From: Cytidiella melzeri
Lineage: Eukaryota > Basidiomycota > Agaricomycetes > Polyporales > Irpicaceae
DNA: 64,000 nucleotides
Reading direction: 5' to 3'
NCBI GenBank assembly: GCA_022592445.1
Contig: JABYQR010000031.1
Location: 62,001 to 126,000 of the forward strand
Shown: one piece after another, positions 55,419 through 64,000 of the stretch
Layout: each line of letters opens with the position of its first letter
Position numbering within the stretch: position 1 is the stretch's first letter
Notes under the pieces: model-generated
The model's database searches: none
Seen by the model: the letters and a program-made list of their open reading frames with translations, nothing else
Told to the model about the DNA's origin: nothing
Program-made: the position numbers and the translations under genes

Positions 55419-55777
55419 TGGCAGTGCGGAACCCTCGATGACTTGGTCTGCGGTGCCGGGTGTTCGTTTCGAAACTGGTGCTTACGCTCAAGCCATCTGT
55501 GATCGGGCCGCAGGTCGGAACCGACTCGAGCAAAATTGGTGAGTCACTGCATTGGGCTCGTACGACGGGCATCGCGCACTGTTAGCAAGGAAGAAATCAA
55601 ACGTGTTGAACGTATTGCTAAGGTACCAAACTATGTCTCTTCCGAGTCGCGCACATACTGGCTACTGAGGAACTGTGAGTGGGGATGAGCAGTGACAATT
55701 ATTGATCTTTGTTACTCGTGTCTAACTTAGTTCATCACAACTTGAACGCCCGAACATATATCGCCACCGGCGGCTAA
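55419..55777 (+). CDS. 3' exons of an unassigned gene (5' part unresolved)
   Basis: Three in-frame exons can be joined: one giving EPSMTWSAVPGVRFETGAY and RAAGRNRLEQN to a GTGAGT donor near 55,541; then 55586-55674 giving CKEEIKRVERIAKVPNYVSS and ESRTYWLLRN; then, after a 56-nt intron (GTGAGTGG..CTAACTTAG), 55731-55777 giving FHHNLNARTYIATGG and TAA. Phase is kept at both joins. The upstream exons are unclear, so the start given is the left limit of the first supported exon. No family recognised; it could also be a decayed gene. It ends about 90 bp before the transporter start. Confidence 0.4.
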
Positions 55778-55869
55778 TGTTTTGGGTAGTACATAAAGCC
55801 GGCATGGCTTCCGTGGATCCCTCACCCTCTTCTCTCCTTTCCCTCATATTCTGCTGGCTTACTGCTGAT

Positions 55870-58151
55870 ATGCTACAAGTTTTTAGAACCTCTTTCGTCG
55901 GGCAGGTCATATACCACGCTTCCGGCCGTCGATTTTTACGCTACCCTGAAGAAAAGCCTGGTTATGTTCTCCCAGCTCGCTACTATACACCAGCCACCCA
56001 AAACTCGGGGAGCTCTACGCCGCATGGCGCCTTACGTCCGGCAATTCTAGAACGGGTGGAGGATAAAGAAAGCGAGCCGCCGCCATCCACGTCCTCGGTG
56101 GAGGCAGCGATAACGCTGCCTCCTGATGAATCTACTATGGGCCGGGAGTACCTCCACTCCCATGGGGACGTTGAGAAAGGCGCATTGGCGCACATCGGAA
56201 ATCACGAGGACCACGAGTTGGTCGACTGGGATGGTCCAGACGACCCGGAGTCTCCTCTCAACGTAAGTGCTACCTCGCCCGCACACACTCTTACCAGACT
56301 CATTCGTGTATGCTTTGACTTATCTCAGTGGTCTTACTGGAAGAAGATCAGCCTACTCGCCCAAATCTCCCTGCTCACCGTCGCCGTATACATCGGTGCT
56401 TCCATCTACGGCCCCGGCGTCGCAGATCTCTCAGAGAAATTCGGTGTCTCCGCCACCGCGGGCACTCTCGGCCTCACATTGTTCGTTATTGGGTACTCCG
56501 TTGGCCCGGTACGTCCCAGCCGCCCATTTCTTTTTTAGCCGCATCTGCCCTGCTCACGACGCCGCCGGATCTCATCTCACAGATGGTACTTGCACCCTTG
56601 AGTGAACTGCCGTTCATCGGTCGCATGCCCATCTACATATCGACCCTTTTCGTGTTTGTGGTCTTGCAAGTCCCGACAGCGCTCTCCAAATCCCTCGGCG
56701 CAGTCCTGCCTCTCAGATTCCTCGCTGGGTTCATCGGCTCCCCGATCCTTGCGACAGGCGGTGCTTCCCTCGCAGATTGTTCCAGGCCAGAGCAGTACGC
56801 TGCCTTCATCGGATTCTGGGGCGTCGCTGGGACGGGCGGGCCCGCTCTTGGGCCAGTCATAGGTGGGTTCGCCGCTCAGGCCAAAGGGTGGACTTGGACA
56901 ATTTGGAGTTTACTGTGGTTGAGTGGCGCAGCGTTGGTTGTGCTGGCGTTGACCATGCCAGAGACGAGTGCACTGGCGTACGTTTTACTCCGTTCATCAA
57001 CTCCCTTGGATTGATCCCTCGTCTGTTCCTGGCCGGCACAACAGCATCCTTTACCGTCGCGCGGATCGACTGAGACGAACTACTGGCAACCAGAATCTTC
57101 GCACTCAGGCTGAACGCGACGGGATCCATATATCGGTGGGAGACCTCGCTATGACCACCCTCGTGCGCCCGTTCATCCTCGGATTCTGTGAGCCTATGGT
57201 TTTTGCCTGGAACCTTTACTGTGCGCTGCTCTACGGTAAGCTTTGTGGTGGTCAATAGCCATGCGAAAAGCTAAAAATGTGTGCTAGGAATTTTATATTG
57301 CTGGATTGAGTCTTTTGGAGTTGTCTTCATTGAACAGCATGGCTTCAACCTTGGAGAGAACGGGCTGGCTTTCATTGTAAGTATCTCGTTGTGTTCACTA
57401 TTCTTATTGTACTCATCTAATTGCCAAATTTCTCCTTCCATATTATTGCCCTTTGCTTTTATCTTTGTTCGCCCGGAATGCTAGTGTCTGCCGGTCGGGG
57501 GAACAATTGCGTACGCGATCTCGCTGCCTTTCATAAACCACTACTTGAGCCCCAAGTTTGCTGACGGCAGTACGTGTCCATCCTTTTTGTAATTAACCGC
57601 AGCCACTCAGCCTCAACTGCCTTAGCATTCACGCCAGAAGACCGTCTCCCCATCGCCATGCTTGGGGCTACTTTACTCCCCGTCTCCTTGTTTTGGTTTG
57701 GCTGGACGTCGTCTGCTTCCATTCACTGGATCTCCCCTGTGTTGGCCGCGACGTGTTGGTCGGTAGCAAACGTTATAATATTCCAGTCTGGGCTCAAGTG
57801 CGTCCTTCTCGAACAGCCATCTCCGAACACTAGAGAAACTGACTTTCCGTCTTGTTGCAGCTACCTGGTGGACTGCTATCCGCGCTACGTGGCATCGATC
57901 CTCGCCGGGAACACCCTTATGCGCTCGGCCGTGGGTGCCGCATTCCCTCTGTTTAGCAACGGTGCGGTACTACTCCGCCTACACCAAAGGGGGATACTGA
58001 CTAGTCACTGCTTTGCTTCCCATATTCTGTAGCATTCTTCCACAACCTCGGTGTCGGCCCTGCTTGCAGCATTCTTGCTGGAATCACCGTAATTATGTGT
58101 CCCCTTCCATTTGTGCTGTACGTCACCGAAATCCTTTCTCAAGTACGTTAG
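55870..58151 (+). CDS. MFS drug:H+ antiporter, DHA1 type (FLU1/MDR1/polyamine-like)
   Basis: A plasma-membrane exporter with 12 predicted helices. I use ATG 55870 (MLQVFRTSFVGQVIYHASGR then RFLRYPEEKPGYVLPARYY), because the family starts this way; an upstream ATG at 55777 adds an unusual hydrophobic leader. The cytosolic N-tail ends LVDWDGPDDPESPLN then WSYWKKISLLAQISLL, the hallmark of this subgroup. Later blocks are FGVSATAGTLGLTLFVIGYS, MVLAPLSELPFIGRMPIYI (motif A-like loop), FWGVAGTGGPALGPVIGGFA (antiporter motif C), and SYLVDCYPRYVASILAGNT. About seven short introns. I end it at TAG 58149-58151 after FVLYVTEILSQVR; the C-tail is shorter than usual and another exon is possible. The substrate is unknown. 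Confidence 0.9.
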
Positions 58152-58680
58152 ATCTTGGCTTACTCGATAATCAAGGTACCGCTACGGTCCTCAGCTCCGC
58201 TCGTGGAGCAAGTACGCGGATTGATTCACAAAACCCCAAGTTTTCTCATACTCCTTGGAGTGCAGACTCTCAGTATTGTGGAGATGTACAAGCAAGGACT
58301 GCGGCTGAGGCGTTGTTCGCAAAGCTTGACCGGTCACATTCGTACACTATCACTACTACGCTCACGGTCCTTACAGAATGACATTCGTTTATCCCACCTG
58401 CCCTGCACCATCGCCACTCTTCAGCAAACAAAAAATCACTTCGTCCTAGTATGGACTGCCAAGTGTCTGGGCTTTACTGTCAGATTGCTCTTGATTGGCG
58501 ACGCGACACACTTGAGCATTATGTGCGCTCTGGACCTCATAGTTGCGGAATAGGCTGAGCGGACAGCGTTTACTGAGTGTGCGCGGGTCGGTGTAGTGAT
58601 CGAGATCGGAGACATAGTTCCCGTGAGGCTGTATGTCACATTTGTTAGCGCTGGAGCTCTGGCAAATCGGAAGCCCCAGC

Positions 58681-58795
58681 TTCTCATACTTAAAGCTAAC
58701 ATTACTCTTGCAGGTGCTGGTCGGTGAGTTCTCTCCAAAGCGCATACTTGTCCCTTCCGAGTCGCGTTGACTAATGGACTTTGCTGCAATGAGCA
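58681..58795 (+). repeat. Motif X, copy 3, with longer flanking homology
   Basis: The core is ACTCTTGCAG, GTGCTGGTCG (58714-58723), then GTGAGTTCTCTCCAAA. Downstream CGCGTTGACTAATGG..CAATGAGCACAGCC parallels CGCATTGACTGATC..CAATGAACAGCC after copy 1 on the minus strand near 40,350-40,390. The similarity therefore extends about 100 bp. Confidence 0.65.
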
Positions 58796-58989
58796 CAGCC
58801 CAATTTCAGTATTTGCACTTACACTAGCCAGCCCTTCGATCGGGGTAATGTGAATGTACGTTATGCCTTCACAACAGAGGAAATCAAGTCTGAGACAGAT
58901 GCCACCAGCTCCACAACGCAAGACAGAGCCCACCTGCACCAACATCGACCCTCCTCGCCCAATCTTATAGAAAACCCTGGATGTACTCT

Positions 58990-59075
58990 CTCATGCCAGG
59001 CACTGGCACATACATACTTCCCACTCGGCCATAGTATCCTAGACCCTTTCGGACCCTCAGGCTCCTCGTGAACCC
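58990..59075 (+). repeat. Dispersed repeat Y, copy 2
   Basis: Inverted relative to 38836-38920. It reads CATACTTCCCACTCGGCCAT and AGTATCCTAGACCCTTTCGG, with a few indels relative to copy 1. It lies about 0.3 kb after X on the same strand; at the other locus Y follows X by about 1.4 kb, also on one strand. Confidence 0.65.
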
Positions 59076-59559
59076 AACTCTCCTCAGCACGACCATGGAT
59101 GGCTTCGTCGGCTCGTCACGGTGTTCGTTGCAGTGCGCAGGGAAATCTCTCTTCGCACACGCCTTTACAACCCCTTGGTCTCCAATATTGGGTGAAAGGG
59201 CTGTGTCTTGGTCGCGGGTTTCAAGATGAGCATTGAATATTGAATATTGAACGTTGAACACTGATCGGCAACCTCTGCATGTTCCATACACCACTCAGAC
59301 AACCCTCGGCACGAAACCATCGTCAAACACGCAGATTTTATACATTATCACTAGTGTATTCACGACACTCACATAATGACGACCATACGAAACAGTAAGC
59401 ACCATCGGATACTCCATCATCTATCCCACGAAGAGTACGCTTCAGTACATCACAGAACACCAGGAGACCACAGGCAAGAGTTCCGAGCAAGGATAGCAGA
59501 GGACAGCAACACAGACAGCATTCGAGTTAGACCACAGTGGTAGAAAACACGGCAGTTCT

Positions 59560-62500
59560 TCAGTCGCCTAGATCGACAGCAGCTCCGATGGATATCTTGA
59601 CCTTCTTTGACATGCGAATGTCTTGACTGTTTTGACCAGAGGCAGGAGTAGTTTCCTTCCGTTTAAGGTCATTCAGATACTCTTCTTCCTGAGAATCAGG
59701 TACAATTTGCGTCTCCGGTTGCGTCTGAGATTCATCCTGAGCTTGTCGCTGGTCAACAAGGACAGTAACGGTGTCATCTGTGAGTTCTGGTTCGTTCCTC
59801 TCCCTAAATCGAAAGCGGCTCGGTTTAGGTGCGACAGAACCTCGGAATTAACAACCTACATGTCAACGTCCGCATCGCGCAAGTCCTTGTGCCGCGCCGG
59901 CCTCTTGGGGTTCTACATTCTGAACGTCAGCAGTACAGCAACATCACATCAACTGTACAGACCAAGTCAGCCAATCCAAGAAGGCGTTTTTCTGCCTCAG
60001 AATTGGGATCGAAATAGTCTTTGTACTCTTGCGATGTTAGTGTGGAGCGGATGAAAACGTATCTCTGTTTCTGAGCAGTCTTCCGTCGCGGAGCTTTTTT
60101 CGTTGTTTTGGCTTTGGTCTTCTGCGGGCGTGTTTTAGTCTCTACTATCCCAAGGTCGGCCTGCCCCTGCGTTTCCAGCGCAATAAAGCCTACATATGAT
60201 CAGTACAAAACATACGTAGTACACGAAGTGAACGAGAAGAGAACCTTCTGCTTCTAGACGCTTGAATAGCTGTCCAGCTACGAGCGATTCGCATGCTACC
60301 AAAATGTTAAAAAGTTGTTCTCAATGAAGGACTAAGACACACCTATGAACTTCACGAAAGACGACAGCGTCTCAGGCCCTAGTTCCTCGCATATTTTGAT
60401 GGCTCTCCTGCATACATTGTCAAGCCCTCTTATGCGAATAAGTTTCTCGATTGCTACACACCTGAATAGAGCGAGATCTCGGAACTTCTCCATCATCCGT
60501 GGGTGCAGGTTGTGGACCATGATAAGATCCCAGTTTTGATCAGCGCGAACACGGCAGTCGAAGCATATAAACTGGTCTGGCATGTTTTCTGCCCTGGCAG
60601 AATGATATCCCATGCACCTACCGACAACAGATCAACAATTGGCCATTGACTGGATGCACAAGCGAAATACCAAATATGAAGCCATCTGTTGCATCCGTCG
60701 CAGCTAACGATGTCGCAGTCCTCGATCTAATGACACACTTAGACGGCGACAAGTCGAACAAAAAGAATAAACTCACCATCACTCCGCATTCACAATCTAT
60801 GGGCGTGTCAGAGCCCTCTTCAGGCGCCATGCTAGACTGCATTTGAGACACCGATAAACTTCTATGCCGCAATTGCGCTCCCTCGGCGGAGAAAGATTGG
60901 ATAGGGTCATCTTGACTATCAGTATATTGCTGGACTTGGGTCTCCATGTCTTTCAGCTCCCGTTAGTCATGTATAGGAAACATAAAGTGGTGTGATACAT
61001 ACCCAGCATACCGGCATCCCTATCTTGTGTTGCCTCGCGGCGGGCAACCACAACCTTCGTCAGAGTCTGTGTGTCAATTGTCTCTGCCTCTGGAGCTGAA
61101 GAGTCAAAGGTTGGTGGCAAAAGAGGCTGGCGACGTGATTCAACCGCAGTAGGTTGAGAAAGAGATATAGAACACAAGCGGCGATCACCTGGCGGAGTAG
61201 TAGGAGACGGTGAAGAGACGGGCGAGCTGGAAGGCAGCCTAGATGAAACGAGTGGGGTTTGCTCAACTTGCTGAGTCTGCGTCAGATCCCCCGAATTGGA
61301 AACAGGCAAGTGCTGACATGAAGACTAAGTATCACGCACCAGTCTTAGGAAAGATAATCCACGTACCAGTTGTCCCACGTGGCGTGGTACATTCTCCTTC
61401 ACGCCTTCGAAAAGAGCTTCAGCCGCGACCGACGGTTGCTGGGATTGCACCTGTGATGCTGACAGGGGTGCGATGTTACCGTCGGCGTCGCGGATCCCTA
61501 TTGGACCGACAAACTCCAAGCCATTATCCCCAACTCTCCATACTGCCGCGGCATTTTCACCTGTAAAACATCACTGATCGGCGCACGTTGCTGGCAAAGC
61601 TAACTTACCTTCATCGTCTTCACCTTCGGCATCTACATCGTTGAGGCCTTCCTCGGCATCCCAGATGACTCGCCTGTCCATTGCATCTTGTCGCTGAGCC
61701 TCAGTTTGGTGCAGACGCAAAGCAGCCTCTTCAGCAGGAGTGAGCGTCGGGGCACCAAGGTTCTGACCCGCTGTTGTGCCCAAGAACGGAGCATCGTTGT
61801 CCTCCGCAGATGGTAGATACGCCGAGACAGACGTCACGCGAAGATCTACAGCATGCCAGCCTGTTTGCACCTGTCCGACGCTGCACTTCTCTGGTACCTC
61901 TCCTTGATCATGTGTACTGAAAAACCACTTATCCTTCTGTGAGTCGCCGGCACGGAAGTACGGAGGTTCATAATCGTCGGGAGTATGATCGTGATAGTAC
62001 AGCTTGAAGGTGGCATAGCGTCGCCCTGATCAATCGTGAACCATTCAGCTTCGTAACATGAAGAAAGGACACTGACTTGGTAGAGCGTCCATCTGTGTCG
62101 TGGCTTGTATCAAGTTCTTGATCAACGCCTGCATACAGTTCAGACCCCGGCAGACAGTAGCAGGTTGGAGTACATACTTTGAGGCTACGCTTTACCTCAC
62201 CCAGCGTAGGCACTCTCCCTCTCTTCGTGGCGTTAGATACGGGATCCGATCGTTTCGCATCTCCTGCGAGAGAAAGTTTCATAAGATCGTCACCTAGCGA
62301 CATGACAGGTACAGAGATGTCTGTTCCCGGAATATTGTAGTACTGAGAAGACAGTGAGTGGGTGTCATCGATCCGTGTACGTTGACGTACTCGAAAATTG
62401 AAAGTGTATGCTTCTACAATGCTGTAAACATAAAAATGAGGAGGGGCCTCGTATATGCGCATATATTGGGCAATACTTGTTTGGATCATCATTGTCCTAA

Positions 62501-63138
62501 ATGTAATGCACATTGAACTCATCTAAACACGACGATATAGAAGCCAGACTCACCAGATATATGGCAAAAATGAAGCTGCGAAGGTACTGCTTCTGCAGTG
62601 CGTCAAATATTCCATTTTCCTGCACCACAATGTGTGAGTCTCAGCGAGAATTCACTTGGATCATGCACATACTAGGTAATCTAGCAATTTGTCGGCTTCC
62701 TCTGTGTAGCCCCGAGAGACAGTCATGATCTTGAAGCCGCTGACGTTGCGCTTCGAGCTATCGCTGGCAAAGGATCCACTGAAAGAGGGAGCAGAAGACT
62801 GGCTCTCGGCGTTGGATGAAGTTAGATAGCCTGTATGCGGAGATCTTAATGACTGTCGAAGCAACCAAGGGCCAACGTACTCTCGGAGAAATTATCAGAG
62901 GGTAGCAAATTTCTTGCGTAAATAGGTTGAGCTATCATTAACACATACATGATTTCGTTGCTAGCTCACCTGAGGTAAGTGATGCACCCCAGCCCAGCAC
63001 GAAGGAGCGTCTGTATAGACTGTAGGCTTTGCTGTGCCGTCAATACCTCCTACACGCAGTTTTCAGTACAACCCTTCACTTCCTAATTAATATGAATCAA
63101 ACATGGGTCTGATCTGTTCTTGACTCTTGAGCTTGCAT
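59560..63138 (-). CDS. HOP1: Meiotic HORMA-domain protein with PHD-like zinc finger, HOP1
   Basis: Chromosome-axis protein of meiotic prophase. ATG 63138 starts MQAQESRTDQTH; a 54-nt intron joins it to EVLTAQQSLQSIQTLLRAGL, the start of the HORMA domain. Further HORMA blocks are SGFKIMTVSRGYTEEADKLL, LQKQYLRSFIFAIYL and EAYTFNFRVR, up to the Tyr-rich strand TFKLYYHDHTPDDYEPPYF. After a disordered linker comes a PHD-like finger over split exons: DTPIDCECGV, DCDIVSCDGCNRWLHIWC joined across an intron to MGYHSARAE, then FICFDCRVRADQNWDLI. A helical region follows (RMMEKFRDLALFRCVAIEKL). The basic tail (RNPKRPARHKD-like) and EEEYLNDLKRKE end in MSKKVKISIGAAVDLGD, TGA 59560-59562. Very many short exons. 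Expected to be induced in meiosis; it is divergent from TRS23. Confidence 0.9.
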
Positions 63139-63314
63139 TGCTCGAGCTGAAGTGGGATATTTGTGAGAGGACAACGACGCGAAATCTCAGGCTGGGATTT
63201 GGTCGCGTCTTGTGCGATTTTGATCTCCGCTCTAACTCCGATAACGCGTTGAAGCACGTGTGCGCGTCCTCTCATGATTCATCATCTGCCCGGAAAGCAG
63301 TCAACAGCCTATGC
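63139..63314. promoter_or_regulatory. 176-bp bidirectional promoter, HOP1/TRS23
   Basis: Only 176 bp separate the two start codons. A palindromic CACGTG (63255-63260), the binding site of bHLH factors, lies nearer TRS23. No TATA box is evident. A meiosis gene and a housekeeping gene therefore share very little regulatory DNA, unless promoter elements reach into a coding region. Confidence 0.6.
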
Positions 63315-63881
63315 CATGGCAATCTTCGGTCTTTGGGTTCGCAGATTTTAGCTTTGGGGAACAATTTGCTGTGCTTACTCCAGTGCAGGTTATCAACAAA
63401 GCCGGAGGGCTAGTATACCAGAAGAACTGTGGAGGTTACATCAATCAATAATATTGAGCTCGAGAACCCAGCTAATGCAGTCTGTACAGACGGCCTCCCT
63501 GGGCTCACATCAAACGAGTACCTAGTTCTAGCTGGTACCCTTCACGGCATCCATGCTATCACAAGCCGTTTGTCTCCTATAGGCTCAAGTTCCGGTGCAC
63601 AGACCATCGAAGGCGAATCTTTCAAAATGACCATCCTCCTCACCGCGACAGGTAAGTAGTACTGCGCACAATCAGCAGATTGTCTGCTAATAGCACCCAT
63701 CACTGCTTTAGGTACTAAATTTGTGCTCCTAACCTCGCCGATAGAGCCTACCGCGGACTCGATCTTAGCAAAGGTATACGAGATATACTCGGATGCGGTC
63801 ATGAAGAATCCTTTCCACACGCCAGAAATGCCCATCCGCTCAGAAGGGTTCGACTCTCGCATTACTGCTCTCATCGGATAG
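63315..63881 (+). CDS. TRS23: TRAPP complex subunit TRS23/TRAPPC4
   Basis: Core subunit of the TRAPP tethering and Ypt1/Rab1 GEF complexes at the Golgi. Exons 63315-63336, 63389-63435, 63490-63651 and 63712-63881 join in frame: MAIFGLW + [15 protein letters not shown] + [51 protein letters not shown] + [58 protein letters not shown] 63881. NKAGGL-VYQ, the longin-like fold and the ending YSDxxxKNPF..EMPIR are diagnostic. About 133 residues, like other fungal Trs23 (no PDZ insert as in animals). Introns are 52, 54 and 60 nt. Confidence 0.93.
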
Positions 63882-64000
63882 GCGGTATCCTAACGAAATT
63901 AGCATGTCCCCACCGAACTACACCTGACTGTGCATTCACCAGACCACGGATTCCAGATACAATAACCGCCGACGAATAAATTACGCATTTCTACTTGTCG
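63882..64000. other. 3' flank of TRS23
   Basis: Short trailing sequence; nothing recognised. Confidence 0.5.

Larger units (their letters stand above)
58152..59559. other. Intergenic region with dispersed-family fragments
   Basis: It contains X copy 3 (58,681-58,795) and Y copy 2 (58,990-59,075). Upstream of X a 57-codon open stretch (about 58,553-58,726) reads VGVVIEIGDIVPVRLYVTFV then SAGALANRKPQLLILKANI, gene-like but without a start. A short repeat of TTGAATA lies near 59,230-59,250. No complete gene seen. Confidence 0.5.

Noticed and set aside
1..64000. CRISPR arrays, bacterial operons, Shine-Dalgarno sites or plasmid origins
   Set aside because: All gene structure is eukaryotic with short spliceosomal introns; no spaced direct-repeat arrays of CRISPR type were found.

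Overview
The window reads as nuclear DNA of a filamentous basidiomycete, most likely an Agaricomycete. The evidence is short introns of about 46-61 nt with GT..AG ends and CTNA-type branch sites, dense genes on both strands, and proteins of clearly fungal families. No operons, bacterial ribosome sites, CRISPR arrays or rRNA genes were seen. Gene models were built by hand from reading frames and splice signals, so internal exon borders are less certain than gene ends.

Layout. (1) 0-17.3 kb is a conserved gene block: a short remnant of a repeated gene family at the left edge, the roughly 12-kb TOM1/HUWE1-type HECT ubiquitin ligase (minus), SUB1/PC4 (plus, divergent from TOM1), and a mitochondrial ABC1/ADCK1 (MCP2-like) atypical kinase (minus). 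(2) 17.3-33.3 kb is a transposon-rich island without convincing host genes. It holds a tRNA-derived SINE-like insertion, a degenerate ~60-bp minisatellite, TTGC-rich low-complexity DNA, a truncated LTR element, a 757-bp solo LTR with a target duplication, and a nearly intact, recent 8.57-kb Ty3/gypsy element (minus) whose polyprotein frame is broken by two TGA codons. (3) 33.4-37.8 kb holds a Ser-rich unassigned gene directly downstream of the Ty3 insertion, and a GYP5-like TBC Rab-GAP (minus). (4) 37.8-42.5 kb is gene-poor, with fragments of a dispersed family that recurs at 58.6-59.1 kb. (5) 42.5-63.9 kb is a second gene block: a second Ser-rich unassigned protein, a GNAT acetyltransferase, a large unassigned disordered protein, bleomycin hydrolase/cysteine aminopeptidase (divergent from the previous gene), a DHA1-type MFS transporter, the meiotic HORMA/PHD protein HOP1, and the TRAPP subunit TRS23 (divergent from HOP1, 176 bp apart).

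The host genes do not form one pathway: ubiquitin ligation, transcription, mitochondrial lipid/quinone kinase, vesicle traffic (Rab-GAP and TRAPP), peptide hydrolysis, drug efflux and meiosis are mixed as in ordinary fungal chromosomes. The most unusual material is in the mobile DNA. The Ty3 polyprotein frame runs past its chromodomain-like region into a Cys/His cluster and a roughly 250-codon module with no start codon of its own. Insertions nested in the minisatellite give a relative order of events. A short motif is shared, in the same order with a second motif, by two loci 18 kb apart. I did not find a convincing new multi-gene system.
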